Assembly (NCBI GenBank): GCA_964610775.1
Contig: CAZSZC010000023.1
Span: 1 to 8,628 of the forward strand
Direction: 5' to 3'
Length of the DNA: 8,628 bases
DNA from: CAZPWF01 sp964610775
GTDB lineage: Bacteria; Patescibacteriota; Saccharimonadia; Saccharimonadales; JACQNP01
Below, in pieces: positions 1-4,926 of the stretch. The stretch's first letter is position 1, and every line of letters starts with the position of its first letter. A program made the translations under genes and the position numbers. Below the pieces are notes generated by a model. That model had not been told where the DNA came from. It worked only from the letters and a program-made list of their open reading frames with translations, and made no database searches.

Positions 1-600
1 ACCACTCAGCAATACTTTTGGAACCTTTTTACCACGAAACTCCTCGGGTCTCGTATACTGTGGATGCTCTATGGTAACATCGTCTTCCTGAAATGACTCT
101 TTTTCAGCACTTGTCTCGCCACCAAGTACGCCAGGCAATAGCCTTACAACACTATCAGTAATTATCATTGCAGGTATCTCACCGCCTGTAAGGATATAAT
201 TTCCAATACATATTTGCTCGTCAACTAAGTCTACGATTCGCTCATCATAGCCTTCATAACGGGGGCAAAAAATGATCAAATCCTGTCCGGATTTAGCTAT
301 CCTCTTAGCGTCTGACTGCTTATATAATTTTCCTCGAGGTGTAGGTAATATAACTAAAGCACTGGGGGACTGTTCCTTAGCATATTCAATTGCTTTGATG
401 GCTGGCTCAGGCATAAGCACCATACCATCACCTCCTCCATAAGGCGCATCATCCACCTGTTTACGAGGCCCGACTCCAAAATCTCGCAAGTTTATGTAAC
501 TAAACTTAACAGCTCCAATATCTTGAGCCTTAAACAACATACTATTGTTCAAAACACCTTCAAACATATCTGGGAACAGACTAATAATCTGAATAATCAT
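1..600 (-). CDS. trmD: tRNA (guanine-N1)-methyltransferase TrmD, C-terminus cut by window edge
   Basis: TrmD transfers a methyl group from S-adenosylmethionine to N1 of G37 in tRNAs reading CNN codons, which prevents +1 frameshifting; it acts in the cytoplasm as a homodimer with a trefoil-knot SAM site. Translating the minus strand from the ATG at 600 gives 200 residues that stay open to base 1. Seen: the N-terminal ISLFPDMF, the DDAPYGGGDGM stretch (about 51-60), the RYEGYDER motif (114-121), the knot segment IGNYILTGGE (132-141) and TDSVVRLLPGVLG (148-160), then HPQYTRPEEF. Asp149 aligns with the catalytic Asp169 of the E. coli enzyme. Full-length TrmD has about 230-250 residues, so roughly the last 30-50 are outside the window. 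It lies downstream of khpA as in many bacteria, but rimM is not between them. No Shine-Dalgarno sequence precedes the ATG; a promoter sits only a few bases upstream, suggesting a leaderless transcript. Confidence 0.96.
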   Translation of the reverse strand, partial: MIIQIISLFPDMFEGVLNNSMLFKAQDIGAVKFSYINLRDFGVGPRKQVDDAPYGGGDGMVLMPEPAIKAIEYAKEQSPSALVILPTPRGKLYKQSDAKRIAKSGQDLIIFCPRYEGYDERIVDLVDEQICIGNYILTGGEIPAMIITDSVVRLLPGVLGGETSAEKESFQEDDVTIEHPQYTRPEEFRGKKVPKVLLSG

Positions 601-608
601 TTAAGTAT

Positions 609-617
609 ATTATAACA
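609..617 (-). promoter_or_regulatory. Extended -10 promoter of trmD, near-leaderless
   Basis: Read on the minus strand, this is TGTTATAAT: a perfect TATAAT with the TGn extension. Only 8 bases separate it from the trmD ATG. The start of transcription expected 7 bases past the -10 box is about position 602, an A, leaving a leader of about 2 bases. No good -35 box is visible; the region where it would lie is inside the terminator hairpin at 621-654, and an extended -10 can work without one. The motif is seen; promoter activity is inferred. Confidence 0.6.
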
Positions 618-620
618 CAA

Positions 621-654
621 ATAAAACTATCCGCCAGATGACGGATAGTTTTAT
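621..654 (-). terminator. 13-bp terminator hairpin between khpA and trmD
   Basis: A perfect 13-base inverted repeat (621-633 with 642-654) encloses an 8-base loop. On the minus strand the 3' arm ends in TTTTAT followed by TTTG, as expected for an intrinsic terminator of the khpA transcript. It lies directly upstream of the trmD -10 box, so termination and re-initiation are back to back. The stem is symmetric with A-rich and T-rich ends and could also act on rightward transcription, but no rightward gene is close. Confidence 0.7.
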
Positions 655-660
655 CACATA

Positions 661-742
661 AAGCTCCCAATCATTCCCGTTGATCGGCTCGCATGAGCTT
701 GTTTATTTTTGACGCTGACGTGGTCTCAGCCGTTATTAGCGT
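661..742 (-). other. Structured non-coding stretch where rimM would be expected
   Basis: No open reading frame of note occurs between khpA and trmD. Read on the minus strand, AAGCTC (700-695) pairs with GAGCTT (666-661). Nested inside, CCGATCA (687-681) pairs with TGATTGG (673-667) around the loop ACGGGAA, leaving a 7-base bulge on the 5' side. One pair in the inner helix is G-U when read as minus-strand RNA but A-C on the plus strand, so the fold favours the khpA/trmD direction. Further upstream GCTGA (730-726) pairs with TCAGC (718-714), with a competing 5-bp pairing of 738-742 with 712-716. This may be a structured 3' untranslated region of khpA, a small RNA ended by the 621-654 hairpin, or chance. 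I recognise no known RNA family. Confidence 0.3.
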
Positions 743-750
743 AAGAACAA

Positions 751-1137
751 CTATATATCGAGATCGTCTAAATCGTCAAGTTCTTTACGTGTTTTGCTAA
801 CAACATCACTGTGGGAATCTTCGGCTTCCTCAGTTGTTTCGACTGGTTCAGTACTGTCGTCAGAGCGACTTGGACGTGGTGCGCCATCACCAGTATCAAC
901 GATTTTGAGATTATATCGAGCGTCGTTTTTGGTTCCTAGAGCCCTCAGTAGAGTTCTTAAGCTCTGCGCTGTAGCGCCACGTTTACCAATAACTCTTCCT
1001 AGATCCTCGGCATCAACTGTTAACTCAAGTAGAACACCTTTTTCATCTACACTTCTTGTAACACTTACACCATCCGGATTCCCGACCAAAGATTTTACAA
1101 TATATTCAACGAACTGTTGGTCAATAGTAGCACTCAT
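751..1137 (-). CDS. khpA: KH-domain RNA-binding protein KhpA with acidic tail
   Basis: This is a small single-KH-domain protein of the KhpA/YlqC family. In other bacteria KhpA binds RNA, often together with KhpB (Jag/EloR), and affects cell elongation and small-RNA biology. The core (about residues 1-80) has the type II KH fold signature, including DLGRVIGKRGATAQSLR with the GKRG loop at 51-54 that contacts RNA. The 128 residues exceed the usual 75-80; the extra C-terminal part (about 84-128) is rich in Asp, Glu, Ser and Thr, ends in DDLDDLDI, and is probably disordered. The ATG at 1137 is preceded by AAAGGGAG with 8 bases of spacing. The position next to rpsP and trmD is the classic one for this family. 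It appears to have its own promoter (1170-1178) and a terminator (621-654). Confidence 0.93.
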   Translation of the reverse strand: MSATIDQQFVEYIVKSLVGNPDGVSVTRSVDEKGVLLELTVDAEDLGRVIGKRGATAQSLRTLLRALGTKNDARYNLKIVDTGDGAPRPSRSDDSTEPVETTEEAEDSHSDVVSKTRKELDDLDDLDI

Positions 1138-1169
1138 TTTGCAGTCTCCCTTTCATTACTGATGATTAG

Positions 1170-1178
1170 ATTATACCA
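1170..1178 (-). promoter_or_regulatory. Extended -10 promoter of khpA
   Basis: Read on the minus strand this is TGGTATAAT, a perfect TATAAT with the TGn extension. It lies at the very end of the T-tract of the rpsP terminator and 32 bases before the khpA ATG. Transcription would start near 1163, giving a leader of about 26 bases that contains the AAAGGGAG ribosome binding site (1146-1153). No clear -35 box is seen. The arrangement of terminator followed at once by extended -10 repeats that found before trmD. Confidence 0.55.
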
Positions 1179-1210
1179 AAATACCGCCCTAGTTGAGAGC
1201 GGTATTTTTT
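1178..1210 (-). terminator. Terminator hairpin after rpsP
   Basis: A 10-base perfect inverted repeat (1178-1187 with 1199-1208) flanks an 11-base loop. On the minus strand an A-tract precedes the stem, the stem holds a GC core (CCGC/GCGG), and the 3' arm ends in TTTT, the standard layout of an intrinsic terminator. It lies 22 bases past the rpsP stop codon. The last T overlaps the extended -10 box assigned to khpA. Confidence 0.7.
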
Positions 1211-1231
1211 ACAAACTTCGATTTGTTTTAA

Positions 1232-1699
1232 TTAAGCCTCTGGTTCTTCTTTCTTAGGCTCTTCTGTTTCTTCAGCATCAGGGGCCGGAGTTTCGTTTTC
1301 TTCAGTACTTTCGACTACCTGCTCTTCTGCGACTTCTTCTGTAGTCTCTTCAACTACTGCAGCTGGTTCTTCTTGAACTTCTTCGGCAGGTCGATTTTTG
1401 CGTAGCTTCTCCTGATTCCTAATCGAGCGTTCTTTGCTGGAAGGAACTTTCACCCATGAAGGTAACTTTACGCCTTCAGCTTTTAGTAATCTAACGACCC
1501 TATCTGATGGCTGAGCGCCATTCTTTAGATAGTACTCCGCCTTTTCTTTGTCAATTTTTGCTTCTTTTGTGTGTGGATTAAAATTACCTAGCAAAGCCAC
1601 AATACGGCCGCTGGTAGGGGTCCGGCGTGAGTCTTGAACGACGACGCGGAATTGAGCGTGACCTTTACGGCCAGTTCGCTGCATACGGATTGCTAACAT
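1232..1699 (-). CDS. rpsP: 30S ribosomal protein S16 with long acidic C-terminal extension
   Basis: S16 is a 30S assembly protein that binds 16S rRNA in the body of the small subunit. The N-terminal 80 residues match the family: MLAIRMQRTGRKGHAQFRVV, then DSRRTPTSGRIVALLGNFNP and, near residue 60-75, QPSDRVVRLLKAEGVKL. The protein has 155 residues against the usual 75-100. After a basic linker (about 88-105) the last 50 residues are mostly Glu with Ala, Val, Thr and Pro, a low-complexity acidic tail that is probably disordered. The ATG at 1699 is preceded by AAGGGA at about 10 bases. A strong promoter lies at 1741-1769 and a hairpin terminator at 1178-1210, so the gene is probably its own transcription unit, with read-through from the upstream operon possible. 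Confidence 0.95.
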   Translation of the reverse strand: MLAIRMQRTGRKGHAQFRVVVQDSRRTPTSGRIVALLGNFNPHTKEAKIDKEKAEYYLKNGAQPSDRVVRLLKAEGVKLPSWVKVPSSKERSIRNQEKLRKNRPAEEVQEEPAAVVEETTEEVAEEQVVESTEENETPAPDAEETEEPKKEEPEA

Positions 1700-1740
1700 C
1701 CTATTTACTTCCCTTCATTAATTATTAAAGTAACTTGCCT

Positions 1741-1769
1741 ATTCTACAGATTATCACCCCTGTTGTCAA
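1741..1769 (-). promoter_or_regulatory. Sigma70-type promoter of rpsP
   Basis: On the minus strand a perfect TTGACA (1769-1764) is followed by a 17-base spacer and TAGAAT (1746-1741), five of six bases of the -10 consensus. Transcription would start near 1734, giving a 35-base leader with a ribosome binding site before the rpsP ATG at 1699. The promoter is embedded in the end of the upstream coding sequence, and the TAG stop codon of that gene (1746-1744) forms the first three bases of the -10 box. Confidence 0.7.
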
Positions 1770-2382
1770 TCATATATTTTTCATTCTCATTTTGTATCTT
1801 ATCCAAACCTGTCATCATAATATTCAACAACGAATCTTGGTAGTCAGTTAGAAAGATTCTATCCTTTAAGTTTCTTGGCCTGGCAAATTGCAAGTATTCG
1901 CCAGGCTTCTGATCAACCAACATACTGGCGTGCTCAACTTCCATTTCCGAGTTAAGCACAACGAGCTCCATACTTCTGCCGCTAACAGCCTGTTCGTCCC
2001 AAAGATAATCATGGGTTACTATACCCACGCGAGTACTCTTTAAAGATTTCGGGCAATGACTCGTAGTTATTTTATCAGAAAGAAAAGCACTCATTTCGTC
2101 ATACACTCCCCACCACGAACTGTGGATAATATGGGTAGCTACAGGTGACCCTTTGTACTTTTTCATAAATCGCTGCACATTATCACGCTCATTACTATTA
2201 AGCCAGTTCTCTCTGTTGACTTGCCACTCCAACTGTTCGCCAATTTGCGTGACAAATCTGGGGTAGTGCACCTTATACTGATCTCTTACTTCGGAAGCAT
2301 TCACAATGCTCGCTGCCCCCGCATTGTATTCTTTTATCTTATACATTTGCCTCATATACCAACAATGTAACACTAAGCCCAC
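1744..2382 (-). CDS. Unrecognised 212-residue protein between rnc and rpsP
   Basis: I do not recognise this protein. It appears soluble, with no signal peptide or membrane segment. Visible traits are an aromatic-rich central part (EWQVNRENWL near 52-61, HSSWWGVYDEM near 87-97, THDYLWDEQ near 123-131) and a hydrophilic end rich in Asn, Asp and Glu. The longest frame begins with GTG at 2382; ATG codons at 2355 (residue 10) and 2346 (residue 13) are alternatives, and none has a well-placed Shine-Dalgarno sequence. It follows rnc by 20 bases in the same direction, so it is probably the last gene of the rpmF-nusB-nudix-rnc unit. Many bacteria have smc, ftsY or ffh near this place; nothing here resembles those. 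The uninterrupted frame, the operon position and the promoter tucked into its 3' end support a real gene. Confidence 0.72.
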   Translation of the reverse strand: MGLVLHCWYMRQMYKIKEYNAGAASIVNASEVRDQYKVHYPRFVTQIGEQLEWQVNRENWLNSNERDNVQRFMKKYKGSPVATHIIHSSWWGVYDEMSAFLSDKITTSHCPKSLKSTRVGIVTHDYLWDEQAVSGRSMELVVLNSEMEVEHASMLVDQKPGEYLQFARPRNLKDRIFLTDYQDSLLNIMMTGLDKIQNENEKYMIDNRGDNL

Positions 2383-2402
2383 TCCAAACCATGAGCAATA
2401 AA

Positions 2403-3107
2403 CTATTTGGTTTTACGATACTTTTTAAGTGCAGATTCAGCGGCTGCGACCTGGGCAGCTTGCTTACTGGGGCCAGTGCCCTTGCCTTTTATTTTTCCAT
2501 CAACATATACGCCAACAGTAAAGGTTTTTTCGTGATCAGGTCCTTGCTCGTCTAAGACCTTATACTGAGGCGTGAAGCCCACTTTACTCTGAACAACTTC
2601 CTGTAGGCTAGACTTTGGATCTTGCCATGAGCCTGTTTCTAGAATTGTGTCAAAGGTAAATAGCAAGTTTGCGCTAATAAACTCCTTAGCCGCCTCATAA
2701 CCTTGATCCAAATAAATAGCACCTATAACTGCTTCAAAGCTATTCGCCAAAATTTGAGCCCTAGCTCTTTCAGTTCCTCGCTTCTCACCACGACTAAGGC
2801 GCAAGAACGGCTCAAAGCCACAACGAACCGCAGCAGCTCCTATACTTTCGGTTCGCACTAGTGCACTACGCCAATTTGTTAATACACCCTCTGGCTCAGC
2901 GAAGTTATTATACAGATGCTCAGTTACTACTAACTCCAATACCGCATCACCTAAGAACTCAAGACGTTCATTATGCTCTTTGGCAGTTTTCTTATGTTCA
3001 TTTACGTAAGAACGATGCGTGAAAGCTGTTACGAGGAGTTGGATATCATTAAACTCGATACCTAACTGATCATTGGCAAATGCTTTGTATGTACTAAAGT
3101 CCTGCAT
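2403..3107 (-). CDS. rnc: Ribonuclease III
   Basis: RNase III is a dimeric, magnesium-dependent endonuclease that cuts double-stranded RNA, releasing 16S and 23S precursors from the rRNA transcript and trimming some mRNAs. At 234 residues it has the usual length. The nuclease domain (about 1-155) carries the signature NERLEFLGD (46-54) with the acidic residues Glu47, Glu50 and Asp54, and ILANSFEAVIGAIYLDQG near 119-136 with Glu125 of the second metal-binding pair. The position corresponding to Asp114 of the E. coli enzyme is Asn122, a substitution I believe occurs in other homologues. A double-stranded-RNA-binding domain follows (about 163-232), ending in KGKGTGPSKQAAQVAAAESAL. The ATG at 3107 overlaps the end of the Nudix gene by 14 bases, which points to translational coupling; only a GA-rich stretch precedes it. 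Confidence 0.96.
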   Translation of the reverse strand: MQDFSTYKAFANDQLGIEFNDIQLLVTAFTHRSYVNEHKKTAKEHNERLEFLGDAVLELVVTEHLYNNFAEPEGVLTNWRSALVRTESIGAAAVRCGFEPFLRLSRGEKRGTERARAQILANSFEAVIGAIYLDQGYEAAKEFISANLLFTFDTILETGSWQDPKSSLQEVVQSKVGFTPQYKVLDEQGPDHEKTFTVGVYVDGKIKGKGTGPSKQAAQVAAAESALKKYRKTK

Positions 3108-3594
3108 CTCTTATCTTCTTTAGACCAAGCAAGATTATCTTGCCGATATCTTCGTATTCAATCTTATCTAGCGCATCATTGGTCGGGAACCACTTAATCC
3201 CATTCATCCAATCTTCGGGCTTAAGTTTATCCGTATCACCTTTGGCTTCCACCAAGAAAATGTCCGTAGTCATAAGTACCAAACTAGAGGCACGTCGATA
3301 GCGGAAGTTAATCTTTCCTAACCAGTTCATGACGTTCATTTCCTGAAGACCAGTTTCTTCGCGAATTTCGCGCTCAGCCGTTTCTTTAGCGGTCTCACCT
3401 TCTTCTATGTGACCTTTTGGAATTGTCCAACGATTTTTAGCGTCCTGAATAAGTAGTATCTGCAGCTGTTTCTTTGGGCCATTACGCCGAAAAATAACAC
3501 CACCAGCGGTAGGCTCACGAACAACTTCACTTATAGCTGGGCGTCGCTTATTGACGAACTTTTTTATACCTTGGAATGGTTTAGGTCTTTTCAT
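3094..3594 (-). CDS. Nudix hydrolase
   Basis: Nudix enzymes hydrolyse nucleoside diphosphates linked to another group, such as oxidised NTPs, dinucleoside polyphosphates or capped RNA. Residues 61-83 match the Nudix box exactly: G61, five residues, E67, seven residues, then R75 E76 I77 R78 E79 E80 T81 G82 L83, so the metal-binding glutamates are present. The preceding WTIPKGHIEEGE and the opening TAGGVIFRR resemble MutT and diadenosine-polyphosphate hydrolases, but substrate cannot be read from sequence alone. A basic N-terminal extension of about 24 residues (MKRPKPFQGIKKFVNKRRP) comes before the fold and could contact nucleic acid. The total of 166 residues is normal. It begins 2 bases after the nusB stop and overlaps rnc by 14 bases, so it belongs to the nusB-rnc unit. 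Confidence 0.92.
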   Translation of the reverse strand: MKRPKPFQGIKKFVNKRRPAISEVVREPTAGGVIFRRNGPKKQLQILLIQDAKNRWTIPKGHIEEGETAKETAEREIREETGLQEMNVMNWLGKINFRYRRASSLVLMTTDIFLVEAKGDTDKLKPEDWMNGIKWFPTNDALDKIEYEDIGKIILLGLKKIRDAGL

Positions 3595-3596
3595 AA

Positions 3597-4064
3597 TTAT
3601 TTAGTCGTTTTCTTAGACTTAGGTTTTTTCTGCTTGGCCTCTTCTTGGTTCCTTAAAACAGTTCCCAATACGCCATTTATAAACTTACTCGAGTTGTCGC
3701 CACCAAATGCTTTTGCCAACTCTACCGCCTCGTTTATGACAACTTTTGGCGGAACATCACTTTCGTGTAATAGCTCGTAGGCACCGATTCGCAAAACAGT
3801 TCGATCCATTCTAGCGATATGGGCGATAGGCCACTCTGGTGCTATTGGCTGAAGTAATTCATCAAGTTCAAGTTGTTTACTATTTACTCCATCAACTAGA
3901 CGAACAATAAAATCGCGATCATCAACCATGTCATGATAGCGCTGTATATTACGCTCCAGAACATCATCAAGATCGAATGCTTTATCGCCACACTCCACAC
4001 GAAAATCTTGTTCGTACAAAGTTTGTAGTGCGATGATTCGACCGAGATGACGGTTTGATGCCAT
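3597..4064 (-). CDS. nusB: Transcription antitermination factor NusB
   Basis: NusB pairs with NusE (ribosomal protein S10) on boxA of the nascent rRNA to keep RNA polymerase elongating and aid rRNA maturation. The 155-residue all-helical protein fits the family: RHLGRIIALQTLYEQDF at 5-21, MDRTVLRIGAYELL at about 86-99, PPKVVINEAVELAKAFG at about 105-121 and SKFINGVLGTVLRN near 126-139. The last 15 residues are Lys-rich and look like an added basic tail. The ATG at 4064 is preceded by AGAGGT at about 10 bases. It lies 53 bases after rpmF in the same direction. In that gap TGTTATAAG resembles a weak extended -10 box, so an internal promoter is possible though not convincing. Confidence 0.93.
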   Translation of the reverse strand: MASNRHLGRIIALQTLYEQDFRVECGDKAFDLDDVLERNIQRYHDMVDDRDFIVRLVDGVNSKQLELDELLQPIAPEWPIAHIARMDRTVLRIGAYELLHESDVPPKVVINEAVELAKAFGGDNSSKFINGVLGTVLRNQEEAKQKKPKSKKTTK

Positions 4065-4117
4065 ATTGTTAATTACCTCTTTTGCTTATAACAGTATACT
4101 CTACTGAGCAACGTAAA

Positions 4118-4306
4118 TCAGGCTTTTTTGCTCTTCTCGGTCTTTGCCTGTGGCTTGACTTTCGAAGTTTGCTTACCCGTTTCTTTGCGTGTTGTATACG
4201 CCTTAACAGGTGATTTTGCATTGACTGCCCTTGCGAGCTTTAATACAAGATGACTACGGCGAGCGCCGGTCCGACGCGGAGTAGTTCGTTTCTTGGGCTT
4301 ACCCAT
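4118..4306 (-). CDS. rpmF: 50S ribosomal protein L32, cysteine-free form
   Basis: L32 is a small protein of the large subunit. The N-terminal half, GKPKKRTTPRRTGARRSHLVLKL, matches the PKKRTSxxRRxxRRSH pattern of the family. Classical L32 then has a zinc ribbon with four cysteines; this 62-residue protein has no cysteine and carries a Lys/Thr/Ala-rich basic tail instead, so it cannot bind zinc in that way. Zinc-independent versions of several small ribosomal proteins are known. The ATG at 4306 follows AAAGGAG, though spacing is long at about 12 bases. It is the first gene after the promoter at 4352-4380 and ends in TGA, the only UGA stop in this window. Low complexity makes the family call less certain than for the neighbours. 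Confidence 0.77.
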   Translation of the reverse strand: MGKPKKRTTPRRTGARRSHLVLKLARAVNAKSPVKAYTTRKETGKQTSKVKPQAKTEKSKKA

Positions 4307-4351
4307 ATTAAATCAGCACTCCTTTGGCTGTTACCTAATAAACTTAACAGC

Positions 4352-4380
4352 ATTATAGCGTATTATTAATGATTTCTCAA
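4352..4380 (-). promoter_or_regulatory. Sigma70-type promoter of the rpmF-nusB-nudix-rnc operon
   Basis: On the minus strand TTGAGA (4380-4375, five of six bases of the -35 consensus), a 17-base spacer and a perfect TATAAT (4357-4352) form a near-ideal promoter. Transcription would start near 4345, leaving a leader of about 38 bases with an AAAGGAG site before rpmF. The -35 box overlaps the short inverted repeat TCTC-AA-GAGA (4375-4384), which could be an operator half-site pair or chance. It faces away from the promoter at 4401-4429. Confidence 0.75.
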
Positions 4381-4400
4381 GAGATCAACCATTAGTAGTA

Positions 4401-4429
4401 TTGACTTAAGTGTGTATAAGTTATATTAT
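4401..4429 (+). promoter_or_regulatory. Sigma70-type promoter of the membrane-protein gene, leaderless
   Basis: TTGACT (4401-4406) is followed by a 17-base spacer and TATTAT (4424-4429), each box five of six bases of consensus. The expected start of transcription is 4435-4438, at or within three bases of the ATG at 4438. No Shine-Dalgarno sequence is present, so the transcript is probably leaderless. The -35 boxes of this promoter and the divergent rpmF promoter are 20 bases apart. Confidence 0.6.
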
Positions 4430-4437
4430 TTGCTATT

Positions 4438-4920
4438 ATGAATCCTTCAGTTCGTCATAACAACCTTGCTCAAGAAATTCTGTTTAATATTGGTACTGAC
4501 AGATCTAATCAAGATATAGCTCATTTATCGCCTTACGAAACGCGGCGTAAGGGTTTTAGACGAGCTATTGTGTGGGCTGGCGGCTTAGTCTTAACAGGAG
4601 CCTTTGTGCTTGGCGCATACAACAAGGTTGAGGGTGACAAAGTTGAAAATCGCTACCCGACGGCTGATGAAGTGTGCGTTATAGGCAAAGCAGACAAAGA
4701 TAATACTCCTCTGCTAAAAGTCGCTGACAAGTACTCGGATGGTGGTGATGAAATTAGAGGCATGGCGGCTAGAATAGGTGAGGCCTCCAGAAGCAATCCC
4801 GATAGCTTATATGGCGTGTGTTTCGACAGACAAGAACAGCATAACCGAGTTGTTCCAGCCGATCATATATCACCAAAACAAATCGTCAAACCCGAATCAT
4901 TCCCTGGATACACCAACTAG
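4438..4920 (+). CDS. Single-pass membrane protein of unknown function
   Basis: The 160-residue protein begins with a hydrophilic segment of about 42 residues ending in RRKGFRR, then has one hydrophobic stretch (about 43-61, AIVWAGGLVLTGAFVLGAY) and an outer domain of about 100 residues. The basic flank on the N-terminal side predicts N-inside, C-outside topology; the leading segment is too long for an ordinary signal peptide. The only cysteines, Cys80 and Cys128, both fall in the predicted outer domain and could form a disulfide. The segment around residues 92-130 (VADKYSDGGDEIRGMAARIG, then NPDSLYGV), followed by VVPA, vaguely recalls LysM domains, but the match is weak. It is transcribed alone in its direction and ends 6 bases from the leuS stop codon with no terminator between. 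The ATG has no ribosome binding site. Confidence 0.8.
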   Translation: MNPSVRHNNLAQEILFNIGTDRSNQDIAHLSPYETRRKGFRRAIVWAGGLVLTGAFVLGAYNKVEGDKVENRYPTADEVCVIGKADKDNTPLLKVADKYSDGGDEIRGMAARIGEASRSNPDSLYGVCFDRQEQHNRVVPADHISPKQIVKPESFPGYTN

Positions 4921-4926
4921 TAGAAA

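Noticed and set aside
661..700. GGGAA loop on a stem, possible SRP (4.5S) RNA
   Set aside because: The flanking symmetric and asymmetric internal loops (CAGG / AGCAG) that define SRP helix 8 are absent.
667..750. CTGAGA and GATCA-like pieces recalling the TPP riboswitch
   Set aside because: The conserved ACCTGATC-type core and overall three-way layout are missing, and trmD is not a thiamin gene.
794..1162. Open frame on the plus strand opposite khpA
   Set aside because: It is antisense to a clearly conserved KH protein, has no ribosome binding site and reads as low-quality Ser/Arg-rich protein.
4375..4384. TCTC-AA-GAGA as an operator of the rpmF promoter
   Set aside because: Four-base arms are too short to stand out from chance; kept only as a remark in the promoter entry.
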